From Laetiporus sulphureus 93-53 (Eukaryota; Basidiomycota; Agaricomycetes; Polyporales; Laetiporaceae), in the NCBI RefSeq assembly GCF_001632365.1, contig NW_024468523.1:414988-478987 (forward strand): DNA of 64,000 nt, read 5' to 3'. The notes under the pieces are model-generated. The model did no database searches and was not told the origin of the DNA. It saw nothing but the letters and a program-made list of their open reading frames with translations. Position 1 is the stretch's first letter; each line of letters begins with the position of its first letter. Below, piece after piece: positions 47,959 to 59,967 of this stretch. The position numbers and the translations under genes are program-made.

Positions 47959-49588
47959 CTAGTATGCTTCAACGTCCACCTCGACGTTCGCCTCCACCTC
48001 CACCTCCACCTCCACCTCCCGCTCAGCACTCTTACACATATCATCACCAGGACGAGTATTCACCTCGATCGCGCACTTCACGTCCCACTCCTTCAAGCCC
48101 ACCTCCCCGCCAAGCTCCCTCCACGTAGCCATCATCTTCTCTCGTCGCTCCGTACACATCCTGATCAACACCGGCCAGTAGCGGTCGTGCTGGTATTCAA
48201 AAACGCAGTCACCGTTCCACTCGCTCACGAGCTGATCGGGGGTGAATAGGCCTTCCTTCACGCATTGTGGGTTGAAGTGCATCTTCTCGCGCGAGACGGG
48301 ATCGATGAAGGGTGAGATCACCTTAAAGAAGGCGTTGACCAGAAATGGGACGTTGGTGATGAAGGCGCGCCCGAGTCGTTCAGGATCTATAGGATGATCT
48401 TATCGAAGCAGCACAGCGAGAGGAAGACCAAGGGCGTACAATGGTTTTGCATTATATTGAGGGTCTAAGGGAGAGCCTTAATACCGCCTGGCAAAAACGT
48501 TCCATAAAACACTGCTTACATTACGTGTTTGTGCGAGAGACGGATTCTTGGCCTTGTCAGCGAAGTCAACCATCAGAGCGATGTTCCTGCACAACCGCAC
48601 GAGGAAAGTAGTTAGTTAGTTTTGCCATAAAAAGGGCCATGCGTTGGGATGAACGAACTCGACACCCGGGCCCATCAGATCAATCGCGCGCTCGAATATC
48701 CAGGTCAGATAATGCATCTGAACAATGCTCTCCTCGGTATTCTGCCTGCTAGGGCGCATGTAGAGCGCCGGTCGTCCGTCTACGTCATATCCGAACAGGA
48801 ACATCTTCCCGGTCACCGCCTGCAATTCATAGTGAGAATGCATATCTGGAATTGCGAAACGCTACTCACCTCCGGCTCGACGTGCTCAGCCGTGATCAAA
48901 TCATAAACACCGTACTCCCGACGCCAAACGAGCGTCTCTTCCAGACGCTTGATGGCAGCCTTCGTTGATGACCATTTTGTTGCACGGAGGTATCTGTATA
49001 CACGTTAGTCAAATGTGACACTAACCACCAGCGGTTGAGGATGCATCGCGGAGGAAAGCCAGAGAGGAGAACTACCGCTGCTCCCGGTGTGAAAGGAGCC
49101 GTACCTGAGCATGCATTCGCAAGACTAAAGGTTGCAGTGAGTCATTGAGCAATGGGTAATATAATCGAAAAGATGCAAGATGCGCGCCAAGTGACGATGC
49201 CGACAGCAATGTTAAGTGCAACTCGATGAATCCTATGTAGCAGCCTTCCAGATATTCCCACAACGTCATCAATTGTTGCCGTATATGCAAACGCATATAT
49301 ATATATATATATGCGAGAGAGTAACGACTCCAGACATCTTCCCTCGCACAATGTACAGATCGAGATGTAATTTACACGTACCAGCCAGAACTTCTCCTCT
49401 TCTCTTAGTTCTCCCTGCTCCACTTTGGGTAAAGCATACTCCTCGCTTTGAAAATGAGCCAGGACTCCATCGTACATCTTTTGATGCTCTGGTGAGAGTG
49501 TCAGCTGAGATGGGGGCTGCGCGAGCTTCTCCGGGATGTCTGGTACTGGGAGCGGTTCATGGATGACCTCTGCCTTCTCTACGGTCAT
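47959..49588 (-). CDS. Sec14-like CRAL-TRIO phospholipid transfer protein
   Basis: CRAL-TRIO proteins carry phosphatidylinositol or other lipids between membranes. The start MTVEKAEVIHEPLPVPDIPE is followed by ECMLRYLRATKWSSTKAAIK (CRAL-TRIO N-terminal helix pair), LVWRREYGVYDLITAEHVEP, KMFLFGYDVDGRPALYMRPS, IALMVDFADKAKNPSLAQTR and LNIMQNHYPERLGRAFITNV. Then FFKVISPFIDPVSREKMHF closes the lipid pocket. The tail ends in a Val/Glu run coded by imperfect CTCCAC hexamers near 47990-48020. The first intron (49125 to about 49380) is unusually long and carries an (AT)n palindrome; it is followed by a 20-nt exon (49105-49124). Ligand unknown. Confidence 0.9.
49292..49315. repeat. (AT)n palindrome inside a Sec14-gene intron
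   Basis: A run of about ten AT units is bounded by CGC and GCG, giving a perfect 24-nt inverted repeat. It lies in the long first intron of the Sec14-like gene and may just be a microsatellite. Confidence 0.8.
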
Positions 49589-49857
49589 GTCGGTGTCAAA
49601 ATTGATGAGAGACTAGCAGACAGGAAAGAGATAGATGCCACGAGAGTGTACGTGAAGCCTGATAACGACCAGCTCGTCGTTCGACGGCAGTGGCCTACTT
49701 AAGAGGTGGCACCACGGTGGCACGAGCTCGATCTTCATTAACACGGTCACATGAATAGGAAATCTGGGGTAGGCGCTTAAATCCAATGCCGAAGGAACGC
49801 TCGCACTGGCAGGTGCCTCACTCACACGAGCACTCCGAGCAGGTCTCGAACGCACCC

Positions 49858-50374
49858 ATGATGGCGAGCAAGCCGACCCGTCTGCGGGCTCTATCTCTGT
49901 ACAAGGAGCTGCATAGACTGGGAAGAGATTACCCTGATCCTGCGTAAGTAGAGATCGCCGCTCAGGAGCTTCGAGCCGAGGTTTCATACAGGTGTGGACA
50001 GGTATAACTTCCACGGGAAGCTTCGTGGGCTGTTCGACAGTGCGTATCAAGTCTTCTGAGTATTTGATCAGATCTGAATGACTCAATGACCTCCAGAGAA
50101 CAGGGCTCTGGAAGATCCCAAGGAGATTGAGAAGGCGATCAAGCTTGGGGAGTACATTCGTAATGGTGCGTCCAAGTCGGCCCATCGCTCCAATATCTGG
50201 TCCCCTCATACGCTACTGCGAATCGCATGGTAATTTGTTCTTTGCTCTCCAGAGACCCTTGCTCTGTACAAATTGCGGAAATATCGATACCTCAAGCGGA
50301 TGTATCCAGAGCATTCCTTCTCTGACTCGTTCTCGGAGACTTTGGTGCCTCAGCCATCGCATTCATCGCATTGA
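49858..50374 (+). CDS. LYR-motif mitochondrial protein, LYRM5/ETFRF1-like
   Basis: LYRM5 proteins bind the electron transfer flavoprotein in mitochondria. Four exons (49858-49943, 50002-50039, 50097-50165, 50253-50374) give 104 residues with exact frame closure. The start MMASKPTRLRALSLYKELHR holds the LYK form of the LYR motif, then LGRDYPDPAYNFHGKLRGLF, KNRALEDPKEIEKAIKLGEY and LYKLRKYRYLKRMYPE. LGRDYP and LRKYR are diagnostic of LYRM5 rather than of other LYRMs. The tail after MYPE is Ser-rich. The first of two adjacent ATGs is taken. Human LYRM5 is of similar length. Confidence 0.88.
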
Positions 50375-51121
50375 GGCGTCGAAGACTAGCGCATCATCCC
50401 ATCTTGTCCATGTTCCGACCTCCGGGCACCTTCAGCTTGCTGGTATACCCTGGTATACCCGGCCGACCCATAATACATATGCACTATGCATACATTTCCA
50501 TGCGAGACGACCTCGCCAGCGTCTCTCCCTCCCAGACATCGATTTAGCAGAGCAAGTTCTGCACGTCATGACGCCTTCGTATCAGAGGATCGGGTGACTA
50601 CTTTATTGCCCCGGCATTGTCTTATAACTGCTTTTTATTGTATCATACTCGCTGCATTTACGACCGTAGCTTAGAACCATAGACTGTCGGGATACAGAGA
50701 TCGTTAAGTTATCCTTATTGCGCAATACCACTGCTATGAAATGAGACACAGCACGCACGTCGCAAGAGCAGTTCCGCGCGGGATTGATATCGTGCCCCCT
50801 CCCCTCGTTCGCAGCTGCATTCGCATTCATGTATTGCCGCATGTGGCCAAGGTGCGGTAGCCACGAGTTCTGTGGTCAGCATGCACAAACGTAATCGACA
50901 CCGTGCTGCGAGTGGCTCAAGTTTTAGATGCAAGCGAGCGTCCGCACGAGCGAGGATGGAACTATGGCGACAAAATGCCGCATGCATTAAGCACTCATGC
51001 ACGCCAACGTGTGATTCAATCCTTCGTAGTTGACTAGCCTCGCGTGGCCCGGCGGTGAGCCAAGAAAGCTACGGCGCGAGCTCTTATCTCAACACCTCAG
51101 CTCACACTTGGCATGGTTAGC
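50375..51121. other. Intergenic region left of the MITE
   Basis: About 750 bp with no gene I can support. A tandem pair of TGGTATACCC lies near 50440-50460. Confidence 0.5.
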
Positions 51122-51124
51122 TGA

Positions 51125-51243
51125 CACATCGGGTGTTTTGTCATTTAATCCGGGAGAAAAGTACAGACAAAATTTGAATTGACCAATGAGATTCGCTACA
51201 ATAGTACTTTTGTCCCGGATTAAATGACAAAACTCCCGATGTG
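51125..51243. mobile_element. 119-bp MITE with about 40-bp terminal inverted repeats
   Basis: The left end begins CACATCGGG and includes GTTTTGTCATTTAATCCGGG. The right end, reverse-complemented, gives CACATCGGG and the same GTTTTGTCATTTAATCCGGG, with two or three mismatches over 40 bp. TGA flanks both sides (51122-51124 and 51244-51246), a 3-bp target duplication. The unpaired centre is about 40 bp. The whole could fold into one hairpin. A 3-bp duplication fits the PIF/Harbinger or CACTA groups, but the termini are not diagnostic. Confidence 0.85.
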
Positions 51244-51246
51244 TGA

Positions 51247-52043
51247 GGTGGACGCTTCCGAGCTGGCCTATGAGCATCGCCTCGCCCGCCTGAAGTCAGA
51301 GCCACATGAGCAGCTCGCACGCCAGAGCGGCCTAGGTGCCTTGTCAGGGGAGCCGTTGGAGGCTTCTTAACTCCTACTCATAATTTATACAACTTCCGCG
51401 GCCGAGCGCATGCGCAGTTTCCCTTCGCGATGGCGCATTCAGGTTTGCTGTGAAGGTCCTGTATTAATCGTTCTGAGCTCGATGTGGCGAACGAGTTGGC
51501 ATTCCGTTCTCCAACAAGTTCCTAGCTGCAGATATATTAAAAAAGTGCCGGAGTATGGATTTGCTGACGCACTGCATGATAGGACGTATCAGAGTTTGAG
51601 TTGTCCGAGAAGAGCCCAGACTGAGACGCGTTTGAAACAGACGGAAGCTACGTCCTATTTCCGGCAGTGCAGATCTTCCATCCGTCGACCATGTTCTATT
51701 CTGGTCCAATGGTTAACGTCATCGCATGAGTAGGTGTATTCGACGAGAGGTCTATATACTTATGCGCAGTTTTTGTGGATTACTGATTGGCCCTCCGTCG
51801 AGGATGGTGATGGCACGTGGCGCAGGCGGCTGAAGTCTGGGAGAAGGCGGGTGACGTCATGATCCACCGCGGAGGGACGTCATGCGTCCATATCAGCATC
51901 CCGCCGCGACATGGCCACACAAAAGCCCCTAGCCCGTCTCATCCCGCACTCACGATCCCCGCATAGACTGTATCATCGCCTTTATTAGCGTCTCTGTTTT
52001 ATCGCGTACAGTTCTCAATCCTCACATTACGACACCCATCATA
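51247..52043. other. Promoter region of the mitochondrial protein gene
   Basis: About 800 bp between the MITE and the next start. TCTATATACTT near 51750 could be a TATA element, but it is about 290 bp upstream of the ATG. No gene seen. Confidence 0.4.
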
Positions 52044-52664
52044 ATGTCCACATCCATCATGTCCCTCGCTGCCCGCACCGCCGCCAGACGCGCTGCCGTC
52101 GCACCCAAGCTGGCCTTCGCAGCATATGCACCCCGCTTCTACTCGAGCACCACTCATGGCAACGATCCTGAGGTGAGCGCTGGGTGAAAACCATAACCGC
52201 GCTGCGTACTGACTGCATCCCCACAGACTCTCGAGACCGAGAAGCAACGTAACCTCAAAGGGATTCAAGGCGAGACATCAACCACCATCGAAAATGCGCC
52301 CGGATGGAACGAATACCTCGCTAGTGATTCTGAGGCGGACGTGAAGGTCGGCCACTGTCCTTCCGCTGTTCTCGGTCGACAGCTGACTAAGTGTGTCGTA
52401 TAGGCTGACCGCTCCGAATTGAAGCTACCTGAGCTTCAGCAGCTCACCGTGGAACACGTCAAGAAGAGGCATCATGCCACCGGTTCATCTTCTGTCGACC
52501 CAAGCGAGCAGGGAAGTAACACGGCCGCCATGTCGGACGGCGACGTTGTCGACGCGGTTTATGAACGTGAAGAGGTGACAGGTCCTCTCAAGGGTGCTGC
52601 GAGCGGCTCCGAGTTTGTCGAGGAGGACATCGAGGTTACTCACCGTGTCACAAGAACCCGCTGA
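52044..52664 (+). CDS. Small conserved fungal mitochondrial protein of unknown function
   Basis: Three exons (52044-52172, 52227-52346, 52404-52664) give 169 residues with exact frame closure. The N-terminus MSTSIMSLAARTAARRAAVA and RFYSSTTHGN is a clear mitochondrial targeting sequence: Arg/Ala/Ser-rich, no acids, ending in a typical RFYSS cleavage site. The mature part reads TLETEKQRNLKGIQGETSTT, ENAPGWNEYLASDSEADVKA and ADRSELKLPELQQLTVEHVK, then a hydrophilic tail with YEREEVTGPLKGAASG. I recall similar small proteins (APGWNE.LAS.SEA.VKADRS, EVTGPL) in many fungi, with no assigned role. It is probably a matrix protein. Confidence 0.85.
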
Positions 52665-53384
52665 GCGGTGGGGGAGGAAACACGGGCAGCATTGTATAGC
52701 AGTGATTGTATTCATAGTGCGTTGAGGTTATTGTCCTTGTATGTGTAGCGTTCTTCCGATCGATTTATGCAAACGGAGATTGCATTGGTCGACTTCTGTG
52801 ACCATGATCAAACGATTTGCGAACGATCGATCATAGAAAGACGTTTTACATGCCATTTAGCAACGAAGCCACAACTCGTACGTGTATTGGGTCGCATTAA
52901 TGAAGGAAGTAAGCAAAAGAACGCACGAAAAGGTTGTTCAGTAGAGATGCACGAGTGGCCATGGAGAATCGCATCATGAAAATCTTCAACTTCACCTTTT
53001 TGTTTCCTGTCATCTTTTTCCAGGATTTAAGAGAAAAAAGCCCCCAGAAATCGTCGGAAAGTATTAAGATAAGTGCAGAACCCCACGCTTTTCGGGCTTA
53101 GTACCTTTTTTGGACGGGAAAAAGCGCTGAAGGGGAGGGCTAAAAGCTGATGCGACCTCACCATAAAACACCTGCAAGCTTGACTTCTCTTCATAATGTG
53201 ATGTGGCATAATATTTGTAGCCGCAGTGGTAGCAATAACTGTCCAGTGAGTTGCAGATGAAGTGCTTTGCACCCTCCTCCGATCCTCTAAGCGGTCTGCG
53301 CTCAAATGCTAATCTAGAACACGCGCTTTGTCACCATCAGCTGCTTGCTTTGCCATCATTTCACAATTAAACAAGCTGATCATA
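52665..53384. other. Intergenic region
   Basis: About 720 bp between the mitochondrial protein stop and the F-box gene start. No gene or clear repeat seen. Confidence 0.5.
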
Positions 53385-55659
53385 ATGGACTCCGAAGATG
53401 AACGAGAAATGCAGAGGGAGAGCGAGCAGAGAGCCGAGAGGTGCTATTTCCGTGAGTGCCTTAAGTCGCATCTCAGGCTCGTGAGTCGACATGACACCAC
53501 CAGCAAGGAGACCTTGCATTGAGATGCGACTATTTGAGCGCGAAGAAGCCGACCTTAAGATTTCGATGGAAAGGGATCGGGCTAACGCCAAGAAGAACAA
53601 AGAGGGAACAGGTCAAACGCAAAACGACGAGCCAGAGGAGCCACACGTGGAGGACGACTGTTTCTACCGTTTCTATAAGATGCATCGTTTCTTCGCTACC
53701 TTCGAAGGGTTTCATGAGGTATGTGACCTTAGGTCCTTCACTGACATCATCATAAGAGCTTGGATTCCAGGGCTCCCTCGACTTGACTGGCCGCCATGAG
53801 CGGCGGTATATGTCGCTGAAGTCCCGTATGACTTCATTCCTCGAAGATATCGAGCATTTGAGATTATATTCCACGAGAGTGGAGTACGTGCCCTCCATTC
53901 CACTCAGCGGACAATCGGTCCTGTTTGAGTACGAAATACCGTCTCCTATCCTAGATCCATTTATGGACAAGTACAAATTGACAGAGAATAGCTTTAGTCT
54001 CCGTTATCTGTTCAGATCAGCAGGTTGGTATCCCAACGTACACCGCATACTGGTGGGGGCTGACATCCGCCTGACAGACGATGTCAGAAAGTTGTTGTCC
54101 AGTCATCCTCAGCCGGTTTTCCAAAAGCTGCTCCTTGCAGATCTCCCTATTGAGTTGATCCATCATATCATGGAACTTGGGGATGTCGATGTCGCCCGTC
54201 GGCTGGCTGCCACCTGCCGCCGCTTCTACGAAATTTCGTCCGCTCACGCGTACAAGGTGTGTAAGACGAGATTTCACCTGTCTTAATTGACCATATAACT
54301 TTGTTTTCGCAGAGCCGTCAAATTGTTTTCGATTCAGCGCTGATTCTAAATGATGACCATCCTCCACCCGGCAGCGAAGCGTGGGGACAATATCTGCACT
54401 CGGCTGCTCACAAGACGAGACGAAAGCTGTTTGATGACATATCATTTCTTAGTTCTCGCCCCGACATCATTCACCGCATTCGGGACTTCAAGATCGGGTG
54501 TGAATGGCATTCGTCGATCCTCGCAAAGGCTGGACTAGAAGTGGAGTCGGACGCCCACATAAAATTCTTCGTACCGATATGGCGTGCCGTGGAAGACATA
54601 CTACCATCGATCACGAATGTTACGCGGATCGTTATGTGTGTGGTGCCGCTTTCGAAGCGGATGATACATGCTATCGAAATGATCTCAACCCTGCGCACAT
54701 TGAGATTCGATTGACGTCAGTTCTGCGCCCTCAAACATGGACTCCCAGCATTATCATCGCTAGTCAATATCGGCTTCCAGCTCTGGGAAGCAGATTTTGA
54801 CCCAATCCTTAAATTCCTTGGTTTGTTACCCAACATACGCACACTGTGCGTCTACGGGCAAAGGCAAAGCGGCTTTGACTGGCTTCCAACGCCCTTTCGT
54901 GCAACATGCAATCCATTCCTTGTGGTCGAGCGCGTGCTCATCGAAAACCTCAAAGTCCGCAATGTGCGGGCTTTGAGCTCATGGATACGCGAAGCAGCGG
55001 AAGTGTCAAAAGGCCGGTTGCCCCTCACTCACTTCAAGTTACATACCGTGCACGGCATGCGTCGAGAGAAAATCCTTGACTTAGTTTCAGCATGTCATGG
55101 TGCTCCGCTTCGTAGGCTTGTACTCGATGGTTTGAACTACGTCGGCGAAGAGCTCTTCCACAGCATTGCTGACGCCTTTCCCAGTCTACAAAGCCTTGCT
55201 CTGTTATACCGCCAAAATGCCTTGCAACGCCATAGTCGTGCACGTGTATGGCCAGAGCCAACCTGGATATACGCGAAGTACCTCTCGAGTTTTCGACATT
55301 TGCGGCAATTTGCCTGGAATTTCAGCATTGAGCCGATTTATGTCGGGACGAACTACAATCTACCATATATGGAGGAGGATTACCCTGATCATTGGATTGG
55401 AGACTATCAGCTCGAGTACTTTTCGGACTGGAGCTGCCTTGCAAAACTATTTGTTGCGCATTGTCCTACGCTCGAGTCGCTGATGTTCACGTCAAACCGC
55501 GTTGCCATGTTGGGTTTCAGTATCTCGCAAGACAAAACTGGTCATATCCTAGTCGTCGCTAGCGACTCAGACTATCTCGATGACCAAATAGAAGAGATCA
55601 ATCCATATCAATGGGTAAACTTAGAGCGCAGTCCATGGAGGATTGATGAACGGACCTAA
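53385..55659 (+). CDS. F-box/LRR-like protein, with an in-frame TGA
   Basis: The start MDSEDEREMQRESEQRAERC leads through an intron (donor near 53452) to PRRPCIEMRLFEREEADLKI, then an acidic linker and FYRFYKMHRFFATFEGFHEG. The F-box lies at about 54130-54260: LLADLPIELIHHIMELGDVD and VARRLAATCRRFYEISSAHA. Loose leucine-rich segments follow (TNVTRIVMCVVPL, MISTLRTLRFD, LPALSSLVNIGF, LLPNIRTLCVYG, LRRLVLDGLNYVGEELF, FPSLQSLALLYR). Between LRTLRFD and FCALKHGLP a TGA (54712-54714) interrupts the same frame. Either the gene is broken or the TGA lies in an intron (54631-54720, donor GTTATG). F-box proteins of this kind choose targets for SCF ubiquitin ligase; the target is unknown. Confidence 0.75.
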
Positions 55660-56078
55660 TGTTAGAGGTGCGTGCATTTGGAGTGGATAGATGCTATGTA
55701 AACCAATCTATTCTTTCCAGCTGGAGGAGGGTAAATAACAAGGCTTACGGTAGCAGTAGTACAACAGCCGACCAAGGACATTACGCGGGAGGACAATGAT
55801 GTCACGTCAAAACAATGATACGTATTGGTTTGTCAAGGAAATACCCAGTCCGCCAGCGCATCTGGAGTCACATGGTGAGTTTGAGCAACTAGGCCAACAA
55901 AGGAGCCATGGAATCGGCATGAGACTCTTCCGTTTCACGCTTTCATGACACGAACAGATGGGTTGGATCCCAATAAATGCAGCCACAGTGTAACATCGCG
56001 CTGGGCAGCCGTTCCTAATAGGTTCGCACGATCAGTCTTGATGCGTGGATGCGCACAACGATAGAGCTCTCACCTGAT
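55660..56078. other. Intergenic region between convergent genes
   Basis: About 420 bp between the F-box gene stop and the coiled-coil gene stop. No other gene or repeat seen. Confidence 0.45.
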
Positions 56079-57678
56079 TCATCGCGCCTCATGCCATAGA
56101 ATCCCTCCAACGGATTCCAACACGACTCTTGGCTTCAGAAGGATGCTCCGTACCAGTTTATCATCCGAATGTATGCTTTGGCCATTAATGACTGCACCCT
56201 TGCCATTTGGAATAAGATCCGTATGTTCGTTCACCTCCGTGCTCTCCTGCATATGTGCTTGCGCGTCTTCACTGTCTGCGGGGTCAACGCGTGTCACACG
56301 TATCAGACCAAACTCCACCGTACAGAGCACCTTGCTGTGTTCAGAACCGTAGCCTGCATAGACGTTGTCCATCGTCTGCCAGTCGAACCACATCTCGCAA
56401 TTGGTCTCTGAATCTTTGCTCGCGCCCGTCGGCGGACGGGCGCCCTTAGCGTTCACCCAAGTAGTCTCGAACACGCTACTCATCATTCTTTGTTTGACCA
56501 CGCTCGCAATGTGTTCTGCGTGCTCGCTTATTCGTGCAAGCAAATCACCGAAACGTGAGCGTAATGGGTCGCGACGGACTCCTCGAGAGTCTGTGCAGCC
56601 GGATAGTGCGAGAATAGCGAGTATCCCACGCAAGTTGGTTTCCTTTAGTGTGCGCAGCGCAGGAGACATTGAACCTGAATCGGTCGGCCATGGTGCCAAG
56701 AGCACTCGCGCGTGCTGATACGCAAGCGCGCGCCAACGCGAGGCAGTCGGCTGCGGACCTATGCATAAAATGAAGCGAGGTACAGCACATGCAAACTTGG
56801 GACTGACCTGCTCGGTGCATTTGATCGAAGACATTGTTTAGAAAATGATCGATTTCCGCAGGCAGTCCGAAACAGAATGCATTGAGCACACGCCCCATAC
56901 AGAAGATCTCCCAGCCTTGTATAGCGAATTGAACCAGCGTCGGGTCTGATGCATGGTTGCGCGTCGCAAGCAGGTCCGTCATGGCCGGTCCGAGTGCGGT
57001 GTTAATGAGGTCGCGGTCAGATTGACGAATAAAGTCATGACGGCGATCAAATGATGACGCAAACTCCTCCGCAACGGAGGCCGCCAGCTGGACAATCTCG
57101 AAATTCAGGTCATGAAGAGCCTGGATGAGTTGGGCACCAGACCACTCATCCGTTTTGCTCAGGAAAGACTTCAGGCTGGCCACCTCTTCTGTACGCTCTT
57201 GCAAGGCGCGACGTGTAAGCGAGTAAGACGACAATAATGAATCATACGCTGTGCGCAAATTAGCAGGGTCTGGGGCGCAGTCGTTGCGGTTCACAGGTTC
57301 TTCGGAGCTCGAGGGAAGATTGGCAGAGGATAGAAGGGTGTACGTCGCAATGGTTTGTCGCGCTGACCGCAAATCGGTTTCGAGAGATGTCACTCTCTGT
57401 TGGAGAGTCGCATTTTCGCGTTCCAACCCTTGAATGCGTCGACGATCTCTTTCGTGATGATGTTCCGTCTCGCTAACGCGTTCACGTTTCTGCTCACGCT
57501 TACGATCTCTTTGCCTCGTCCCTTCGCGCCGAAGGTCGTGAGGATGCTGTCCACCGTAATGGCTCCTGGGATGCGTAGAAACCACAGAGCCACCATCGTC
57601 AGACAAGCGGTCGTCCAGATCATCTATTACTCGTAATGAAGGCAAGATCCAATCGAGGGAGTTCCAGAATGTGCTCAT
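56079..57678 (-). CDS. Coiled-coil protein of unknown function
   Basis: Two exons joined near 56810-56760 give about 510 residues. The start MSTFWNSLDWILPSLRVIDD is followed by a highly charged region (RQRDRKREQKRERVSETEHH) and a coiled coil (LERENATLQQRVTSLETDLR, then LTRRALQERTEEVASLKSFL). A globular helical C-terminal half includes LIQALHDLNFEIVQLAASVA, QGWEIFCMGRVLNAFCFGLP, PWPTDSGSMSPALRTLKETN and MSSVFETTWVNAKGARPPTG. I do not recognise a family; such proteins are common in mushroom genomes. The ATG at 57678 is the first in frame. No signal peptide. Confidence 0.75.
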
Positions 57679-59967
57679 CGGGCTGCTCGGATACTGTCGT
57701 CATTTGCTAGCGGGGAAAGCAATGAGGCATGCACCAACAGATTCGAGTCGAGTTTATTGGCCGCTGCGGCTTGACGCTAGTCGCCAGACGTCCAAGCCGG
57801 AGTTGAGCCAGAAGGCTAGTTGGTGGTATTGGATACGAGTTTTCAGACGGTGAGAACGAACCCAAGTACGTAAAGCGCTCACTCTAGTACGGTGAGATTA
57901 TCTGCCTCGCAGCCTTCGCGCCCAGGCGAACCGTCCCGTTATACATCTAGTAAAATCCCAAGGTGGACGGATCGCATCATTACTCTGGAAAATGATCCTC
58001 TCCGTTTTCTTGCTCCCCTTTCAATGGTGCGGGAGCACGTTAAGCAGTGGGACAACTTGACGCGATATACGTCGATAGGCCCACATGAGAAGGTCGACAA
58101 CCGCGACAACAGTGGTGATGTGAGTAAGATCTGCGTCGAGGCGTATCTGCGAGAACTAGAATTAATAGGAATAAGGTGCGCTTGTACAAGGGGACAGATG
58201 TAATTCAAACGTGGTAAACAAATCACAGCTGAATCTCTTCTCTCCCACAGCATATGCTACCCCTCTCAAGTTCTAATAATTATCTAGCTACTGAGAAAAC
58301 AGCTCTCATCGATTGTTCTACGTCAAAATTTGTCTAGATGGCCTTTCAACGCGTCGGAGACAGGAATCGTTGCCTCCTACAGCGTCTAGATCCAGTGACC
58401 CTCTTGATATTCGATGCTGGCCAGTTGTCAAGTCTTGCCTCATGATGATCGATGCCCACATCTACCTTGCTGACTTTTCCAAAGGATTCACGGACTGCAC
58501 CCTCTTCTGCGTGCAGAGTATATTGCGGGACCACTTCAACGAATGCCACGGACGAGTTGAGAGAAACGTTTGCTAGAATTGGCGGCACCTTCTCTAACCC
58601 AGACTCTCTACTAACCAGTGCCACCTCACGGGTCTCTACCTACAGTCTGGCTTGATGAGAGCAGTTATCAGACACACCTTGGCCGAAAGGACCTTGGTAT
58701 CCTTCTGCTGGTAGATATTCTCCGACTGGCGCTCTCTTACTGTAATTTGGGCGACCCACTTCGCCCAACGCGTCCCAGTATATCCACACACGACCGTTGG
58801 AGCCGGATACCCCTGGCCCGGTGTCAACGGATGGCAATCCATCTGGCATCGGTGCGAAATTTCAATGCATGCCCAGGGAGCTGTACCTCAAAATAATGCA
58901 GTATTACTCACCTCATACGCGAGCAGCATCTCGCCTTTCACGTAGAGGGCCTTTCCGGCGCGATCAATGCGCGAACCACTTGCCGGCGTGGGACGCAGAG
59001 CAGAGATGCAGCTGCTATAGACTCTTGTCCGCAGCATCCGCCGCTCTCACTCTTTGCAGAAGTTCCCGCATGCTAATGCCTGCCGATGCACACTTGCAGA
59101 TGGTGCCTTCCTCCCGCAAGACACTTTCGACCTCCTTGTGTTTCTTCTCTCGCATGACGTTACGCCGGTTGCCGGCGCACTGTGTCGCATGCCAGCAGTA
59201 ACGGATTTGGTCACTCCAGATGTGAGCGTTCACCTGTTGTGTAGCAACAACCTCCACACGCCTGAAATCTTCCTTTGGGTCGCCTAGCATAAAGCGTGCT
59301 CATCCTTGACAATTCTGTCAACCTTGAATGCGAAAGCATCTCCGAACAGAGTCTCGATCGGACTTATACAACCCAACGAGCTCAGATATGTCATAATGAG
59401 CCAAGACGGTTTGTGGAACGACGTACAGTTATTACGGCAGTAGATGAGCTCATTTGGCACAACAAGAGGTTCCACTTAGGTTCCACTACTACTTCTGGCA
59501 CATCATTTCGGCGTTCCATGGGCTAGTAGTCGTTCTGGGACATACAATCGGGCAGAGTGAGGCGGTCCACCCGAGAAGCCCATATCGATGAAGGATGCAG
59601 GAACGCTTGCTTTCTGCCCATTAAAAACACACTGTCCGAACCTTGGGTGGTACTTTGACAATGCCCAGTAGCCTGGTGAAGACGGTGCGTCATATCCGGG
59701 ATGGCCCAGCCGTTGGATCCTAGCGCGCCCAGAAACGTTACTGAACCATCGCGAAACCATATTCCGATAACCACAGCACCGAAAAATACATCAAGAGACC
59801 CACACATGCGAAATACAGCATTGTTATAGATGTCGGGAACCCGAGAGAGGTGTCAAACCACTCGTGCCGGCGCACGACGATAGTGAAATAGGAGTAACGG
59901 AATAATCAAGCGAGACATATCACATAAACGTTATCATGATCATGACTGAATGGGAGCAGACTCGCGT
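57679..59967. other. Region without a supported gene; possible decayed coding pieces
   Basis: About 2.3 kb. A rightward frame at about 57900-58200 (SKIPRWTDRIITLENDPLRF onward) lacks an ATG. Another at about 58870-59290 reads MPRELYLKIMQYYSPHTRAA, faintly like an F-box, then changes frame at a CTTTGCAG acceptor into KFPHANACRC. Neither extends to a convincing protein, so relics of genes are as likely as real ones. Confidence 0.35.

Noticed and set aside
47984..48020. CTCCAC hexamer run as a minisatellite
   Set aside because: It is coding: it gives the Val/Glu tail of the Sec14-like protein and is too short to treat as a separate repeat locus.
58452..58655. Short frames on both strands near 58.3-58.9 kb
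   Set aside because: None has a start, splice partners and family motif together; both strands are open by chance.
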